64,000 nucleotides of DNA from Pseudooceanicola batsensis HTCC2597 (GCF_000152725.1 NZ_CH724131.1:3127648-3191647); one strand, 5' to 3'; shown: positions 26,387 to 37,831, counted from the first letter of the stretch. Numbers and translations: made by a program. The notes: generated by a model from the sequence alone, not told the origin.

Positions 26387-26424
26387 GGCTGGCCGATCCA
26401 GCGCCGCCGCACTACTTGGGTTGC

Positions 26425-26988
26425 ATGACGGACAGTCTCGATCTCGACGCCCGCAAGGGGCTCCCCGACCATCTCCGCGTCCTCGCCGACCTCTATCCGC
26501 GGGCCGACTGGCGCGGCCATGCCAATTTCAGCGATCTCACCGCCTTCTGGCTGGAACGCCACGGCATGTTCCGCCAGCTGAACGACCTGCTGGTCGAGGG
26601 TACGGAAAAGCGCCTCGACGGCGCCAATCCGCGCTTCGGCCGCGAGATGCAGCACTACACCTCGATCTTCCTCAACCAGCTCCACGGGCATCACCAGATC
26701 GAGGACAATCACTACTTTCCGCAGTTCATCCCGCTCGACCGCCGCCTCGAGCAGGGGTTCGAGATCCTCGACCGCGACCACCACGCGCTCGACGGGCATA
26801 TCCACGCGCTCGCGGAAGCGACGAACGCGGTTCTCCAGCGCATCGCCGCCGGCGAGGATGACGAGGCCGAGGCCCGCCGGCTGCTCGAGGCGCAGACCGC
26901 CTTCCGCCGCTTCCTCCACCGCCACCTCGAGGATGAGGAGGACCTCGTCGTACCCGTGATCCTGGAATATGGCGCCGCGCTCGAATGA
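26425..26988 (+). CDS. Hemerythrin HHE-domain protein
   Basis: A 187-residue all-helical protein. Candidate diiron ligands include His46, the cluster H-G-H-H-Q-I-E-D-N-H at 87-96 (HxxE type), His119-His120 in RDHHALDGH, and His165/His167 with Glu169 in FLHRHLEDEED. Hemerythrin-like proteins bind O2 or NO or store iron; a role here is inference. No strong ribosome-binding site precedes the ATG. A family-1 intergenic repeat follows the stop. Confidence 0.8.
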   Translation: MTDSLDLDARKGLPDHLRVLADLYPRADWRGHANFSDLTAFWLERHGMFRQLNDLLVEGTEKRLDGANPRFGREMQHYTSIFLNQLHGHHQIEDNHYFPQFIPLDRRLEQGFEILDRDHHALDGHIHALAEATNAVLQRIAAGEDDEAEARRLLEAQTAFRRFLHRHLEDEEDLVVPVILEYGAALE

Positions 26989-27004
26989 CAGCCGCGCGCC
27001 CCTG

Positions 27005-27057
27005 TTTCTTCTTGCCGGGAAATATCCCGGGAGGTCCGGAGGGCAGCGCCCTCCGGC
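27005..27057. repeat. Intergenic palindromic repeat, family 1 (copy a)
   Basis: It begins TTTCTTCTTG, continues through AAATATCCCGGGAGG, and ends in a hairpin built on GGAGGGCAGCGCCCTCC. It shares TTCTTCTTG, AA(A/G)TATCC and GGGCAGCGCCC with the copy at 29550 and, in reverse orientation, resembles 50682-50753. It lies between the convergent hemerythrin-like and SDR genes and may double as a transcription stop. Confidence 0.6.
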
Positions 27058-27127
27058 AGGGAATGGAATGCGCCGCAGGCGCGCCACCGGACCCGGTGGA
27101 TCGGCCGGACCGGCCCAACCGGGCGGT

Positions 27128-27919
27128 TCAGGCGTCGATCGAGCTCCCGATCGTCGCCCAGACAAGCCCGCCGTCCACGGCGATGGTCTGGCCCACCACG
27201 TAGTTCCCCGACCGCGCCGCGAGGTAGATCGCCGCCGCCGAGATGTCCTCGCCGTTGCCGATCCGCTTCAGCGGAATGCGTTTCGCCACCTCGTCGCCGT
27301 GATCCCGCGCCGCGCGGTTCATGTCCGAGGCGAATGCGCCCGGCGCGATGCAGTTCACCAGGATATTGTCCTCGAGAACCCGCGCCGCGACCCGCCGCGT
27401 CAGGTAGATCAGCCCGGACTTCGAGGCGTGGTAGGCATAGGTCTCCCACGGGTTCAGCCGCAGCCCGTCGATCGAGGCGATGTTGATCACCTTCGACGGC
27501 TCTTCCGCGGTGGCGTTCCTGGCCAGCAAGCCATGCATCTTCTGGGTCAGGAAGAAGGGCGACTTGAGGTTCAGGTCCATGGTCTTGTCCCAGCCCGACT
27601 CGGAGAATTCGAGATAGTCCTCGCCCCAGGCCGCGCCGGCATTGTTGATCAGGATGTCGACATGGTCCTCGTGGTCGCGCAGATCGGCCAGGAAGGCGTC
27701 GATCCCCTCGAGCGTCGACAGGTCATGGGGCAGGGCCACGCATTTCGGCCCCAGTTCCTCGGCCGTGTCGACGCAGGCCTGCGCCTTGCGCGCGGTGATG
27801 TAGACCTTGGCGCAGCCCGCCTCGATGAAGGCCCGGGCAAAGTGCTTGCCGATCCCGCGCGAACCGCCGGTGACGACCGCGATCTTGCCGTCGAGTGAAA
27901 AGAGCGTGCTGATATCCAT
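27128..27919 (-). CDS. Short-chain dehydrogenase/reductase
   Basis: A 263-residue classical SDR. The NAD(P) motif TGGSRGIG is at 17-24, NNAG at 92-95, catalytic Ser149 in INIASIDG, and Tyr163-x3-Lys167 in YHASK. The C-terminal VVGQTIAVDGGLVWATIG is typical of FabG-like or rhamnolipid-reductase-like enzymes, but the substrate is unknown. The ATG at 27919 has GGGAGG 7 bases upstream. A perfect inverted repeat just upstream suggests repressor control. Confidence 0.88.
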   Translation of the reverse strand: MDISTLFSLDGKIAVVTGGSRGIGKHFARAFIEAGCAKVYITARKAQACVDTAEELGPKCVALPHDLSTLEGIDAFLADLRDHEDHVDILINNAGAAWGEDYLEFSESGWDKTMDLNLKSPFFLTQKMHGLLARNATAEEPSKVINIASIDGLRLNPWETYAYHASKSGLIYLTRRVAARVLEDNILVNCIAPGAFASDMNRAARDHGDEVAKRIPLKRIGNGEDISAAAIYLAARSGNYVVGQTIAVDGGLVWATIGSSIDA

Positions 27920-27934
27920 GTGAACCTCCCGTTA

Positions 27935-27953
27935 TGCGGAAACATATTCCGCA
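27935..27953. promoter_or_regulatory. Candidate operator upstream of the SDR gene
   Basis: TGCGGAA (27935-27941) and TTCCGCA (27947-27953) form a perfect inverted repeat around ACATA, 16-34 bases before the SDR start codon and just upstream of its ribosome-binding site. Such a position suits a repressor. No regulator gene is adjacent, so the binding protein is unknown. Confidence 0.45.
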
Positions 27954-27994
27954 CGTGCCGGCGCAGGCGTCAAGGCGAAAGCCGGCCGCCCGGC

Positions 27995-29485
27995 CTAGCC
28001 GGCGGCGATGGTCGCCCGCACCGCCCGCGTCCAGCGCTCGTGTCGCGCGTCCCGGTCCGCCGCCTCCATCCGCGGCTCGAACCGGCGGTCCAGGGCCCAG
28101 TCGGCGGCGAAGGACTCGGGCCCGGGACAGACCCCGGCCCGCCAGCCCGCCACCCAGGCGACCCCCTTCGCGGTGGTCTCCAGCACCTGCGGCCGGTCCA
28201 CCGGCGCGCCCAGGATGTCCGACAGGAACTGCATCGCCCAGTCCGAGGCGGTCATGCCCCCGTCCACCCGCAGCACCGTGTCGCCCGCCCCCTGCGCCCA
28301 GTCCGCCTGCATCGCCTCGAGCAGGTCGCGCGTCTGGAAGCCCACGCTTTCCAGCGCCGCCCGCGCCAGTTCCTCCGGGCCCGTGCCCCGCGTCAGGCCG
28401 AAGATCGCCCCCCTGCAGTCGGCGTCCCAGTAGGGCGCGCCCAGCCCGGTGAAGGCCGGCACCATGATGACCCGCTGCTCCGGATCCGCCGCCCCGGCGA
28501 GGCGATGGGTCTCCCCGGCGTCCCGGATCAGCCTCAGCCCGTCGCGCAGCCACTGCACCACCGCCCCGGCCACGAAGATCGCCCCCTCGAAGGCATAGGT
28601 CGGCCGGCCGTCGAACTGGTAGGCCACCGTCGTCAGCATCCGGTTCCGCGACCGTACCATCGTCTCGCCGATGTTCAGTAGCGCGAAACACCCGGTGCCA
28701 TAGGTCGATTTCATCATGCCCGGCCGGAAACAGGCCTGCCCGATGGTCGCCGCCTGCTGATCGCCCGCCACGCCCAGGATCGGGATCTCCCGCCCAAAGA
28801 GGTCGGCGCGGGTCGTGCCGAAATCGGCATTGCAGTCCCGCACCTCCGGCAGCATCGCCATCGGGATGCCGAACAGCGCGCAGAGCTCCTCCGACCACGC
28901 CCCCCGGCCGATGTCGTAGAGCATCGTCCGCGACGCGTTGGTGGCATCGGTGGCATGCACGGCCCCGCCCGTCAGCTTCCAGATCAGATAGGTGTCCACC
29001 GTTCCGAACATCAGTTCGCCCGCCTCGGCCCGCGCCCGCGCGCCCTCCGCGTTCTCCAGGACCCATCGCAGCTTGGTGGCCGAGAAATAGGGGTCCAGCA
29101 GCAGCCCCGTCCGCTCCGTCACCGCTTCCTCGTGCCCCGCGGCCTTCAGCCCGGCGCAATACTCCGCCGTTCTCCGATCCTGCCAGACGATGGCGTTGTG
29201 CACGGGCCGGCCGGTGGCCCGGTCCCAGACCAGCGTGGTCTCGCGCTGGTTGGTGATCCCGATCGCGGCGATATCCGCCACGTCCACGCCCGCCCGTTCG
29301 ATCACCGCCCGCGAGGTCGCGGCGACCGTGCTCCAGATATCCGTCGGATCGTGCTCGACCCAGCCCGAGCGGGGAAAGTACTGCCGGAACTCCTCCTGCG
29401 CCGAGGCCACCGGCGTCAGACCCGCATCGAAGACGATCGCCCGGCTCGAGGTCGTTCCCTGATCAATCGCAAGCACATATCGCAT
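27995..29485 (-). CDS. glpK: Glycerol kinase
   Basis: ATP + glycerol gives glycerol 3-phosphate, the committed step that traps imported glycerol. The 496-residue product has standard length for FGGY kinases. The ATP/phosphate loop [13 protein letters not shown] is near 8, GITNQRETT near 80, the glycerol-contact region WQDRRT near 103, and the C-terminal [20 protein letters not shown] marks GlpK. The ATG at 29485 has GGAGG 9 bases upstream. It is the last gene of the glp operon, 186 bases after glpV; that gap holds a hairpin and a family-1 repeat, which could lower its expression relative to the transporter genes. Confidence 0.95.
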   Translation of the reverse strand: MRYVLAIDQGTTSSRAIVFDAGLTPVASAQEEFRQYFPRSGWVEHDPTDIWSTVAATSRAVIERAGVDVADIAAIGITNQRETTLVWDRATGRPVHNAIVWQDRRTAEYCAGLKAAGHEEAVTERTGLLLDPYFSATKLRWVLENAEGARARAEAGELMFGTVDTYLIWKLTGGAVHATDATNASRTMLYDIGRGAWSEELCALFGIPMAMLPEVRDCNADFGTTRADLFGREIPILGVAGDQQAATIGQACFRPGMMKSTYGTGCFALLNIGETMVRSRNRMLTTVAYQFDGRPTYAFEGAIFVAGAVVQWLRDGLRLIRDAGETHRLAGAADPEQRVIMVPAFTGLGAPYWDADCRGAIFGLTRGTGPEELARAALESVGFQTRDLLEAMQADWAQGAGDTVLRVDGGMTASDWAMQFLSDILGAPVDRPQVLETTAKGVAWVAGWRAGVCPGPESFAADWALDRRFEPRMEAADRDARHERWTRAVRATIAAG

Positions 29486-29549
29486 CGCGCATCCTCCCTG
29501 GCAGGCACTCTTCCCGCAACCGGCCTCCCGGTCAACGCGCCCGCGCCCC

Positions 29550-29625
29550 CTCTTCTTCTTGCTCGCAAGTATCCCGGGGTGAATTGGCGCCGCAGGCGCC
29601 GAGAGGGGCAGCGCCCCTTCCCCCA
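29550..29625. repeat. Intergenic palindromic repeat, family 1 (copy b)
   Basis: It begins CTTCTTCTTG, then AAGTATCCCGGGGTGAATTGG, followed by two hairpins: GGCGCC-GCA-GGCGCC (29586-29600) and AGGGGC-AGC-GCCCCT (29604-29618). It sits between glpV and glpK. The match to 50682-50753 (reverse strand) runs through GTGAATTGG and the CGCAGGC and AGAGGGG blocks. Confidence 0.65.
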
Positions 29626-29631
29626 TGCAAA

Positions 29632-29651
29632 CGGGGCCCCGCAGGGCCCCG
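29632..29651 (-). terminator. Possible terminator or attenuator after glpV
   Basis: The stem CGGGGCCC / GGGCCCCG (29632-29639 and 29644-29651) has a CGCA loop 20 bases beyond the glpV stop. On the minus strand it is followed only by TTTGCATG, so full termination is doubtful. It could protect the upstream mRNA or reduce read-through into glpK. Confidence 0.4.
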
Positions 29652-29671
29652 CTCCGTCATCGCCGCGACGA

Positions 29672-31387
<1,716 letters not shown>

Positions 31388-31446
31388 TGCTTTCCTCCCT
31401 TTGAAATCCGAAGTTTCCGGCGTCTCCGTCGCCGGCCGTTGATAGG

Positions 31447-31719
31447 CTACACCCAGCGGAAGACCGCCGCGGCATAGACCACAGATATGACGAGCGCCCA
31501 CCACTGGGCGGCGTCCGCCAGTCCGAGCCAGGCCAGATTGATGAAGGCCGAGCCAAGAAGCGTGATGAAGAGACGATCCCCCCGGGTCGTCTCGATCCCC
31601 AGAACCCCGCGCCGCGGCGTTTCCGGGTACCGGGCCGCCAGCACCGTGAAGACGACGAGCAGCGAGGCGATGACCATGAAGAATATCCCGGTCGGCCAGG
31701 TCCATGCCATCCAAGCCAT
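31447..31719 (-). CDS. glpU: Small membrane protein of the glycerol transporter locus (DUF2160)
   Basis: A 90-residue protein with three predicted helices (TWPTGIFFMVIASLLVVFTVL, DRLFITLLGSAFINLAWLGL and WWALVISVVYAAAVFRWV), matching DUF2160, the GlpU-type protein found inside glp ABC operons of rhizobia. Its role is not established; a small subunit or stabiliser of the transporter is possible. The ATG at 31719 is chosen for its GGAGG 11 bases upstream; the longer frame has no site. It follows glpQ across 150 bases holding a family-2 repeat. Confidence 0.8.
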   Translation of the reverse strand: MAWMAWTWPTGIFFMVIASLLVVFTVLAARYPETPRRGVLGIETTRGDRLFITLLGSAFINLAWLGLADAAQWWALVISVVYAAAVFRWV

Positions 31720-31757
31720 GTTAGTGGGTCCTCCGCTGTGACACGCGACGGCGCGAT

Positions 31758-31845
31758 GCGTCATCCTCGGGGCCGATCCGAAGATCCCCCGCCATCCTGC
31801 GCGACGGGTGATCCGGGCCCCCCGGGTCGGCCCCGAGGATGACGC
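31758..31845. repeat. Intergenic palindromic repeat, family 2 (best copy)
   Basis: An 88-base element bounded by a perfect 19-bp inverted repeat: GCGTCATCCTCGGGGCCGA at 31758-31776 and its exact complement at 31827-31845. The centre contains CCCGCCATCC (31788-31797), also found 27-28 bases into the copy at 38638. It lies inside the glp operon between glpQ and glpU. Confidence 0.75.
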
Positions 31846-31869
31846 CGGAATGATTGGGAAACCGAACCA

Positions 31870-32747
<878 letters not shown>

Positions 32748-32751
<4 letters not shown>

Positions 32752-33623
32752 CGTGTCACGTCCTTCCTGTCGAGATTGGTCATCACCGTGTAGAACACCC
32801 AGCTCACCAGCAGGATCACCAGGAAATACATGATCGAGAAGGCGGCCGCGGGTCCAAGGTCGAACTGACCGATCGCCATTTTGACCAGGTCGATCGAGAG
32901 GAAGGTGGTCGTGTTGCCCGGTCCGCCCCCGGTGACGACGAAGGGCTCGGTGTAGATCATGAAACTGTCCATGAAGCGCAGCAGGATCGCGATCAGAAGC
33001 ACGCCCTGCATCTTGGGCAGCTCGATATAGCGGAACACGGCCCAGCGGCTCGCCTGGTCGATCCGGGCGGCCTGGTAATAGGCCTCGGGGATGGACTGCA
33101 GCCCGGCATAGGCCAGCAGCGCCACCAGCGAGGTCCAGTGCCAGACATCCATCACGATCACCGTGACCCAGGCGTCGATCGGGTCCGAGGTATAGTTGTA
33201 GTCGATCCCGAGCGAGGCCAGCGTATGCCCCAGCAGGCCGATGTCGACCCGACCGAAGATCTGCCAGATGGTGCCGACCACGTTGAACGGGATCAGCAGG
33301 GGCAGGGCCATGACGACCAGGCAGAACGAGGCCCAGAACCCGCGCCTGGGCATGTGCAGCGCCACCAGGATGCCGAGCGGCACTTCGATCACCAGGATGA
33401 TCGCCGAGAAGATCGCCTGCCGCCCGAGCGCGTTCCACATCCGGTCCGAGTGCAGCATGTCGCGGAACCAGTCGAGCCCCGCCCAGAAGAACTGGTTGTT
33501 CCCGAAGGTGTCCTGGACGGAATAGTTCACCACCGTCATCAGCGGGATCACCGCCGAGAAGGCGACGAGGATCAGCACCGGCAGCACCAGAAACCACGCC
33601 CTGTTGTTCTGCGTCTTGTCCAT
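32748..33623 (-). CDS. glpP: Glycerol ABC transporter permease 1
   Basis: A 291-residue MalF-type permease with six helices. The EAA loop is EAYYQAARIDQASRWAVFRYIELPKM. It lacks the extra N-terminal domain of E. coli MalF. The ATG at 33623 has a long GGGAGGGAAGG site. It is separated from glpT by 211 bases containing a family-2 repeat, unusual for two subunits of one transporter, and overlaps glpQ. Confidence 0.92.
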
Positions 33624-33740
33624 CAGAGCCTTCCCTCCCGGTTCCTTCCACGGTCATCCGCGCCCGCCTCGCGGGAGCCGCACGTCGCCGCGCGCGCCGG
33701 CATGCCCCCCACGCCGCCGTCACCCGCGAACGGCATTGGA

Positions 33741-33803
33741 GGATCATTCCAGCCCCCGCGCGCCAGCCGGCCGGAGATCCTCGGGTCGGGCCCGAGGATG
33801 ACG
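33741..33803. repeat. Intergenic palindromic repeat, family 2 (copy in glpT-glpP gap)
   Basis: The right end forms a clean hairpin, ATCCTCGGG (33777-33785) with CCCGAGGAT (33791-33799), then GAC, matching the ends of the copies at 31758 and 38638. The left half (GGATCATTCCAGCC) is more diverged. It lies between glpT and glpP. Confidence 0.55.
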
Positions 33804-33834
33804 GTGCGGGGGGCCGGAGATGTCGCCAGGTGGA

Positions 33835-34917
33835 TCATGCGGCCCTCCCGTCCGGCGTGACGCGCCAGTCGTCCGAATAGACGTTGATCCGCTCGGGCGC
33901 GAAGACGACGCGATCCGCGCCCTCCTCGATCGGCATCCCCTCGGGCAGGGTCAGGTTCACCGAGCCCGCCTCGGTCTCGCCCCGCACGATGCGGTGGCGG
34001 CCGACATCCTCGACGCGGGTGACGCGCAGCGGCAGCCCCTCGTCCCGGCTGAGCAGGCAGAACTCGGGGCGAACGCCGATCTGGACCCTGCCGCCCACCT
34101 CGGCGTAGCGCTCGCCCAGGGCGATCTCGGAGCCGTGCACCCGGGCCCGTGTCCCGGCGACCTCGGCATCGAGGATGTTCATCCCCGGCGAGCCGATGAA
34201 ATAGCCCACGAAGGTATGCGCCGGGCGGTCGAACAGTTCTTCCGGCGTGCCCATCTGCACGACCCGGCCGTCGTACATGACGACCACCTTGTCGGCGAAG
34301 GTCAGCGCCTCGGTCTGGTCGTGGGTGACGTAGATCATCGTATGGGCGAACTGCCGGTGCAGCGCCTTGAGCTGCGTGCGCAGTTCGAACTTCATATGCG
34401 GGTCGATCACGGTCAGCGGCTCGTCGAAGAGGATCGCGTTCACATCCTCGCGCACCATTCCGCGCCCCAGCGAAATCTTCTGCTTGGCATCCGCCGTCAG
34501 CCCGCGCGCCTTGCGGTTCAGGGCCTCTTCCATGCCGATCATGCGGGCGATCTCCTCGACCCGCGACCGGACGTAGGCCGCCTCCATCCCCCTGTTCCGC
34601 AGCGGAAACGCCAGGTTCTCGCGCACGGTCATCGTGTCGTAGACCACCGGGAACTGGAACACCTGCGCGATGTTGCGCGCCGCCGTCGGCGCATGGGTGA
34701 CGTCCTCCTCGCCGAAGAGCACCCGCCCGTGCGACGGCTGCAACAGCCCCGATATGATGTTGAGCAGGGTGGATTTCCCGCAGCCCGAGGGCCCAAGCAG
34801 CGCATAGGCGCCGCCGTCCTCCCAGACGTGGTTCATCTCCTTCAGCGCGTAATCCGCCTCGCCCGTCGGGGCGGGGAGGTAACTGTGGGCGAGCGTGTCG
34901 AGCGTGATCCTGGCCAT
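33835..34917 (-). CDS. glpT: Glycerol ABC transporter ATPase subunit (degenerate signature)
   Basis: A 360-residue MalK-like ATPase with a C-terminal TOBE-type domain (GVRPEFCLLSRDEG). Walker A GPSGCGKST is at 42-50, Q-loop Gln88, Walker B ILFDEP at 162-167 (catalytic Glu166), and H-loop His199 in YVTHDQTEA. The ABC signature is not LSGGQ: residues 140-146 read LTADAKQ, although the following KISLGRGM is normal. It starts with an ATG preceded by GAGGGGG and follows glpS by 9 bases. It presumably pairs with GlpS, whose defects are complementary. Confidence 0.93.
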   Translation of the reverse strand: MARITLDTLAHSYLPAPTGEADYALKEMNHVWEDGGAYALLGPSGCGKSTLLNIISGLLQPSHGRVLFGEEDVTHAPTAARNIAQVFQFPVVYDTMTVRENLAFPLRNRGMEAAYVRSRVEEIARMIGMEEALNRKARGLTADAKQKISLGRGMVREDVNAILFDEPLTVIDPHMKFELRTQLKALHRQFAHTMIYVTHDQTEALTFADKVVVMYDGRVVQMGTPEELFDRPAHTFVGYFIGSPGMNILDAEVAGTRARVHGSEIALGERYAEVGGRVQIGVRPEFCLLSRDEGLPLRVTRVEDVGRHRIVRGETEAGSVNLTLPEGMPIEEGADRVVFAPERINVYSDDWRVTPDGRAA

Positions 34918-34926
34918 CGTTCCCCC

Positions 34927-36018
34927 TCAGGCCGCCGCCGCGTACGAGGCGGGGGCGGCGAGCCGCCCGTCCTCGGTGAAGAGATAGACATGGGCCGGAT
35001 CGACCGAGATCCGGATCGGCGCGCCGACCTCGGGGGCATGGACGCCCTCGACCAGCCCGACCCAGGTCTCGCCGCCGTGCGTCAGGTGCAGGAAGGTCTC
35101 GGACCCGGTGATCTCGATCCCCGTCAGCGTGCAGTCGAAGACGATCGCCTCGCCCGTGTCGCGCCCGGCCATCCCGACGTGATTGGGCCGGAACCCGGCC
35201 ACGTAGCGCCCGTCCGGAAGCTCGACCAGCCGACCCCCGGCCGGCGCGTTGGTGGCATTGCCGAACGACAGGCGGTGTCCGGTTTTCTCCAGTCCGATGA
35301 AGTTCATCGGCGGATCCGAGAAGACCCGCGCCGTCGTCCGGTCCGCCGGCTGCCGGTAGACCTGCGCCGTCGGGCCGAACTGCGTGATCCGGCCCTCCCA
35401 GAGCGTCGCGGTATGGCCGCCCAGCAGCAGCGCTTCCTCGGGTTCGGTCGTGGCGTAGACGAAGATCGCGCCCGAGGCCTCGAAGATCCGCGGGATCTCG
35501 ATCCGCAGTTCCTCGCGCAGCTTGTAGTCGAGGTTGGCCAGCGGCTCGTCCAGCAGCACCAGTCCCGCGTTCTTCACCAGTGCCCGGGCCAGCGCGCAGC
35601 GCTGCTGCTGCCCGCCCGAAAGTTCCAGCGGCTTGCGCTCCAGCATCGGCGTCAGCTTCATCAGCTCGGCCGTCTCGCGCACGCGGCGGTCGGTCTCGGC
35701 CTTGCCGACCTTCATCAGCCGCAGGGGCGAGGCGATGTTGTCGTAGACGGTCATTGCCGGATAGTTGATGAACTGCTGATAGACCATGGCGACCCGGCGC
35801 TCCTGCACCGGGATGCCGGTGACGTCCGTACCCTCCCAGAAGACCCGGCCCTCGCTCGGCTGGTCGAGCCCGGCCATCAGCCGCATCAGCGTGGTCTTGC
35901 CCGCCAGCGTCGGACCCAGCAGCACGTTCATCGTGCCCTTCTGCAGGGTCAGATCGGTCCGGTGAATATGGGTGCGCCCCCCGACCGACCGCGAAACGCC
36001 CTTCAACTCGAGTGTCAT
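34927..36018 (-). CDS. glpS: Glycerol ABC transporter ATPase subunit (lacks H-loop histidine)
   Basis: A 363-residue MalK-like ATPase with a TOBE-type C-terminus (GFRPNHVGMAG). Walker A GPTLAGKT is at 35-42 (non-standard middle), Q-loop YQQF near 80-83, an intact signature LSGGQQQR at 133-140, and Walker B LVLLDEP at 153-159 (Glu158). At the H-loop the usual Y-x-T-H-D is YATTE: Thr191 replaces the histidine. It starts with an ATG preceded by GAGGGGGG and follows glpD by 10 bases. Confidence 0.93.
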   Translation of the reverse strand: MTLELKGVSRSVGGRTHIHRTDLTLQKGTMNVLLGPTLAGKTTLMRLMAGLDQPSEGRVFWEGTDVTGIPVQERRVAMVYQQFINYPAMTVYDNIASPLRLMKVGKAETDRRVRETAELMKLTPMLERKPLELSGGQQQRCALARALVKNAGLVLLDEPLANLDYKLREELRIEIPRIFEASGAIFVYATTEPEEALLLGGHTATLWEGRITQFGPTAQVYRQPADRTTARVFSDPPMNFIGLEKTGHRLSFGNATNAPAGGRLVELPDGRYVAGFRPNHVGMAGRDTGEAIVFDCTLTGIEITGSETFLHLTHGGETWVGLVEGVHAPEVGAPIRISVDPAHVYLFTEDGRLAAPASYAAAA

Positions 36019-36028
36019 GCCGCCCCCC

Positions 36029-37639
36029 TCATATCGCCGCCGATACCTTCTGCGCCGGGGCGGCGGCCGTCCGCTCGGCCATGTAGTCGCGCAGGGCCCC
36101 GATCTGCTCGGCGCTCATCCGCAGGCCCAGCTTGGTCCGCCGCCAGATCACGTCCTCGGGCTCCTGCGCCCATTCCCGGTCCATCAGCCAGCGCACCTCG
36201 GCCTCGCTCAGCGTCGCGCCGAAGTCCCGGCCCAGGGCGGCGGCATCGCCCGCGCCGTCCAGGATCTCGCGCGCCTCGAGCCCGTAGTGCCGGATCATCC
36301 GCTGCGCCCATTTCTCGCCCAGGAACGGGTAGTCGCGCGCCAGTTCGCCGGTGACCGCCTCGGTGTCCTGCGGGCGGAAATCGCCGCCCGGCAGCGGCAC
36401 GCCCGCGGTCCAGCCCCGCCCCATCCCTTCGAAATATGGCGCCAGCTTCTGCATCGCATGTTCGGCCAGTCGCCGGTACGTGGTGATCTTGCCGCCGAAC
36501 ACGTTCAGGAGCGGCGCCGCGCCGCCCGCGTCCTCGACCTTGAGCACGTAGTCCCGCGTCGCGGCCGTCGCCGAACTGGCCCCGTCGTTGTAGAGCGGCC
36601 GGACGCCGGAGTAGGTCCAGACGATATCGTCCCGCGTGACAGGGCGTCGGAAATAGTCCGAGGCGAAGGAGCAGAGATACTCCTGCTCCTCCGGCGTGCA
36701 GACCGCGTCCGAGGGCGTGCCGTGGTGATCCTGATCGGTCGTCCCGATCAGGGTGAAGTCCTGCTCGTAGGGAATCGCGAAGATGATGCGGCCGTCGGTG
36801 CCCTGGAAGAAATAGCAGCGGTCGTGGTCGAAAAGCCGCCGGGTCACGATATGGCTGCCCCGGACCAGCCGGACATGGCTGCGGTCGTCCTGGCGCAGGG
36901 TCGACTGGATGACGGTGTCCACCCAGGGCCCGCCCGCGTTGACCAGAGCCCGCGCCCGGACGGTCCTCTCGCCGTGCGGGCCCTGGGTCGTCACCGCCCA
37001 GGTGTCGCCCTCGCGCCGTGCGGCCACGACCTTGGTGCGCACCATGATATCGGCCCCGCGCGCCCGGGCATCGCGCGCGTTCAGAACCACCAGGCGCGCA
37101 TCCTGCACCCAGCAGTCGGAATATTCGAAGGCCAGGTCGAACCCCGGCCTGAGCGCCTTGCCCGCGGCGTCGCTGTTCAGATCGATCCGCCGCGCGCCGG
37201 GCAGGATCTGTCGCCCGCCGAGCGTATCGTAGAGCATCAGCCCCAGCCGGATCAGCCAGGCCGGCCGCCGGCCCTTCATCCAGGGCATGAAGAACGACAG
37301 CAGCCGCGAGGTGGGCGTATCGCTTTCGAACCGCATTCCCGCGTGAACGGGCAGGACGAAGCGCATCGGCCAGCTGATGTGCGGCATGGCCTTCAGCAGG
37401 ACCTCGCGTTCCTTCAGGGCCTCGCGGACCAGCCGGAACTCGAAATATTCCAGGTATCTCAGGCCGCCGTGGAACAGCTTGGTCGAGGCGGACGAGGTCG
37501 CCTGCCCGAGATCGCCCATCTCGGCCAGCGCCACGGACAGGCCCCGGCCCGCCGCGTCCCGCGCGATGCCGCATCCGTTGATCCCGCCACCGATGATGAA
37601 CAGGTCGACCGGATCGTTCTGTGCGTCGCTTCGCGCCAC
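36029..37639 (-). CDS. glpD: Aerobic glycerol-3-phosphate dehydrogenase
   Basis: An FAD enzyme at the inner face of the membrane that oxidises glycerol 3-phosphate to dihydroxyacetone phosphate and passes electrons to quinone. It has 536 residues from the chosen GTG. The FAD-binding GGGINGCG is at 17-24, then SSASTKLFHGGLRYLE and the C-terminal VFGGKITTYRRLAEHA, both diagnostic of GlpD. The start is a GTG at 37639 with GAGGGAGG about 8 bases upstream; an upstream TTG at 37693 lacks a site. It is the first gene of the glp operon and divergent from glpR. Confidence 0.95.
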   Translation of the reverse strand: MARSDAQNDPVDLFIIGGGINGCGIARDAAGRGLSVALAEMGDLGQATSSASTKLFHGGLRYLEYFEFRLVREALKEREVLLKAMPHISWPMRFVLPVHAGMRFESDTPTSRLLSFFMPWMKGRRPAWLIRLGLMLYDTLGGRQILPGARRIDLNSDAAGKALRPGFDLAFEYSDCWVQDARLVVLNARDARARGADIMVRTKVVAARREGDTWAVTTQGPHGERTVRARALVNAGGPWVDTVIQSTLRQDDRSHVRLVRGSHIVTRRLFDHDRCYFFQGTDGRIIFAIPYEQDFTLIGTTDQDHHGTPSDAVCTPEEQEYLCSFASDYFRRPVTRDDIVWTYSGVRPLYNDGASSATAATRDYVLKVEDAGGAAPLLNVFGGKITTYRRLAEHAMQKLAPYFEGMGRGWTAGVPLPGGDFRPQDTEAVTGELARDYPFLGEKWAQRMIRHYGLEAREILDGAGDAAALGRDFGATLSEAEVRWLMDREWAQEPEDVIWRRTKLGLRMSAEQIGALRDYMAERTAAAPAQKVSAAI

Positions 37640-37831
37640 TTTCGCGCCTCCCTCGCCACGCCGCAAGAAACGTGAGTCCCGGCCTCTTGTCAAAGGTTTT
37701 GTTTTCGTTTTTGCGCGCTTCGGTCAAAACAATCATCATTTCGCGCATGCATAAGGGAATTTCGCAGGTGCGGCGAAAGTCGCTGCTGACAGGTCCACCG
37801 ACTTGTGGCACTGACCGGGAACGGAGGGATC
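37640..37831. promoter_or_regulatory. glpD-glpR divergent control region with TTTCG repeats
   Basis: A 192-base gap, AT-rich in the middle. It holds the inverted repeat TTTCGC (37760-37765) / GCGAAA (37773-37778), further TTTCG copies near 37703 and 37737, and the inverted pair GTTTTG (37696-37701) / CAAAAC (37725-37730). DeoR/GlpR-family repressors bind TTTCG-type motifs, so these are likely GlpR sites. On the minus strand TTGACA (37688-37693) could be the glpD -35 box, with a poor -10 (TTTCTT) 17 bases on. Confidence 0.5.

Noticed and set aside
26389..26424. Operon linking EamA transporter and hemerythrin-like protein by function
   Set aside because: They are close and co-directional, but no functional link can be argued from sequence; proximity alone is not enough.
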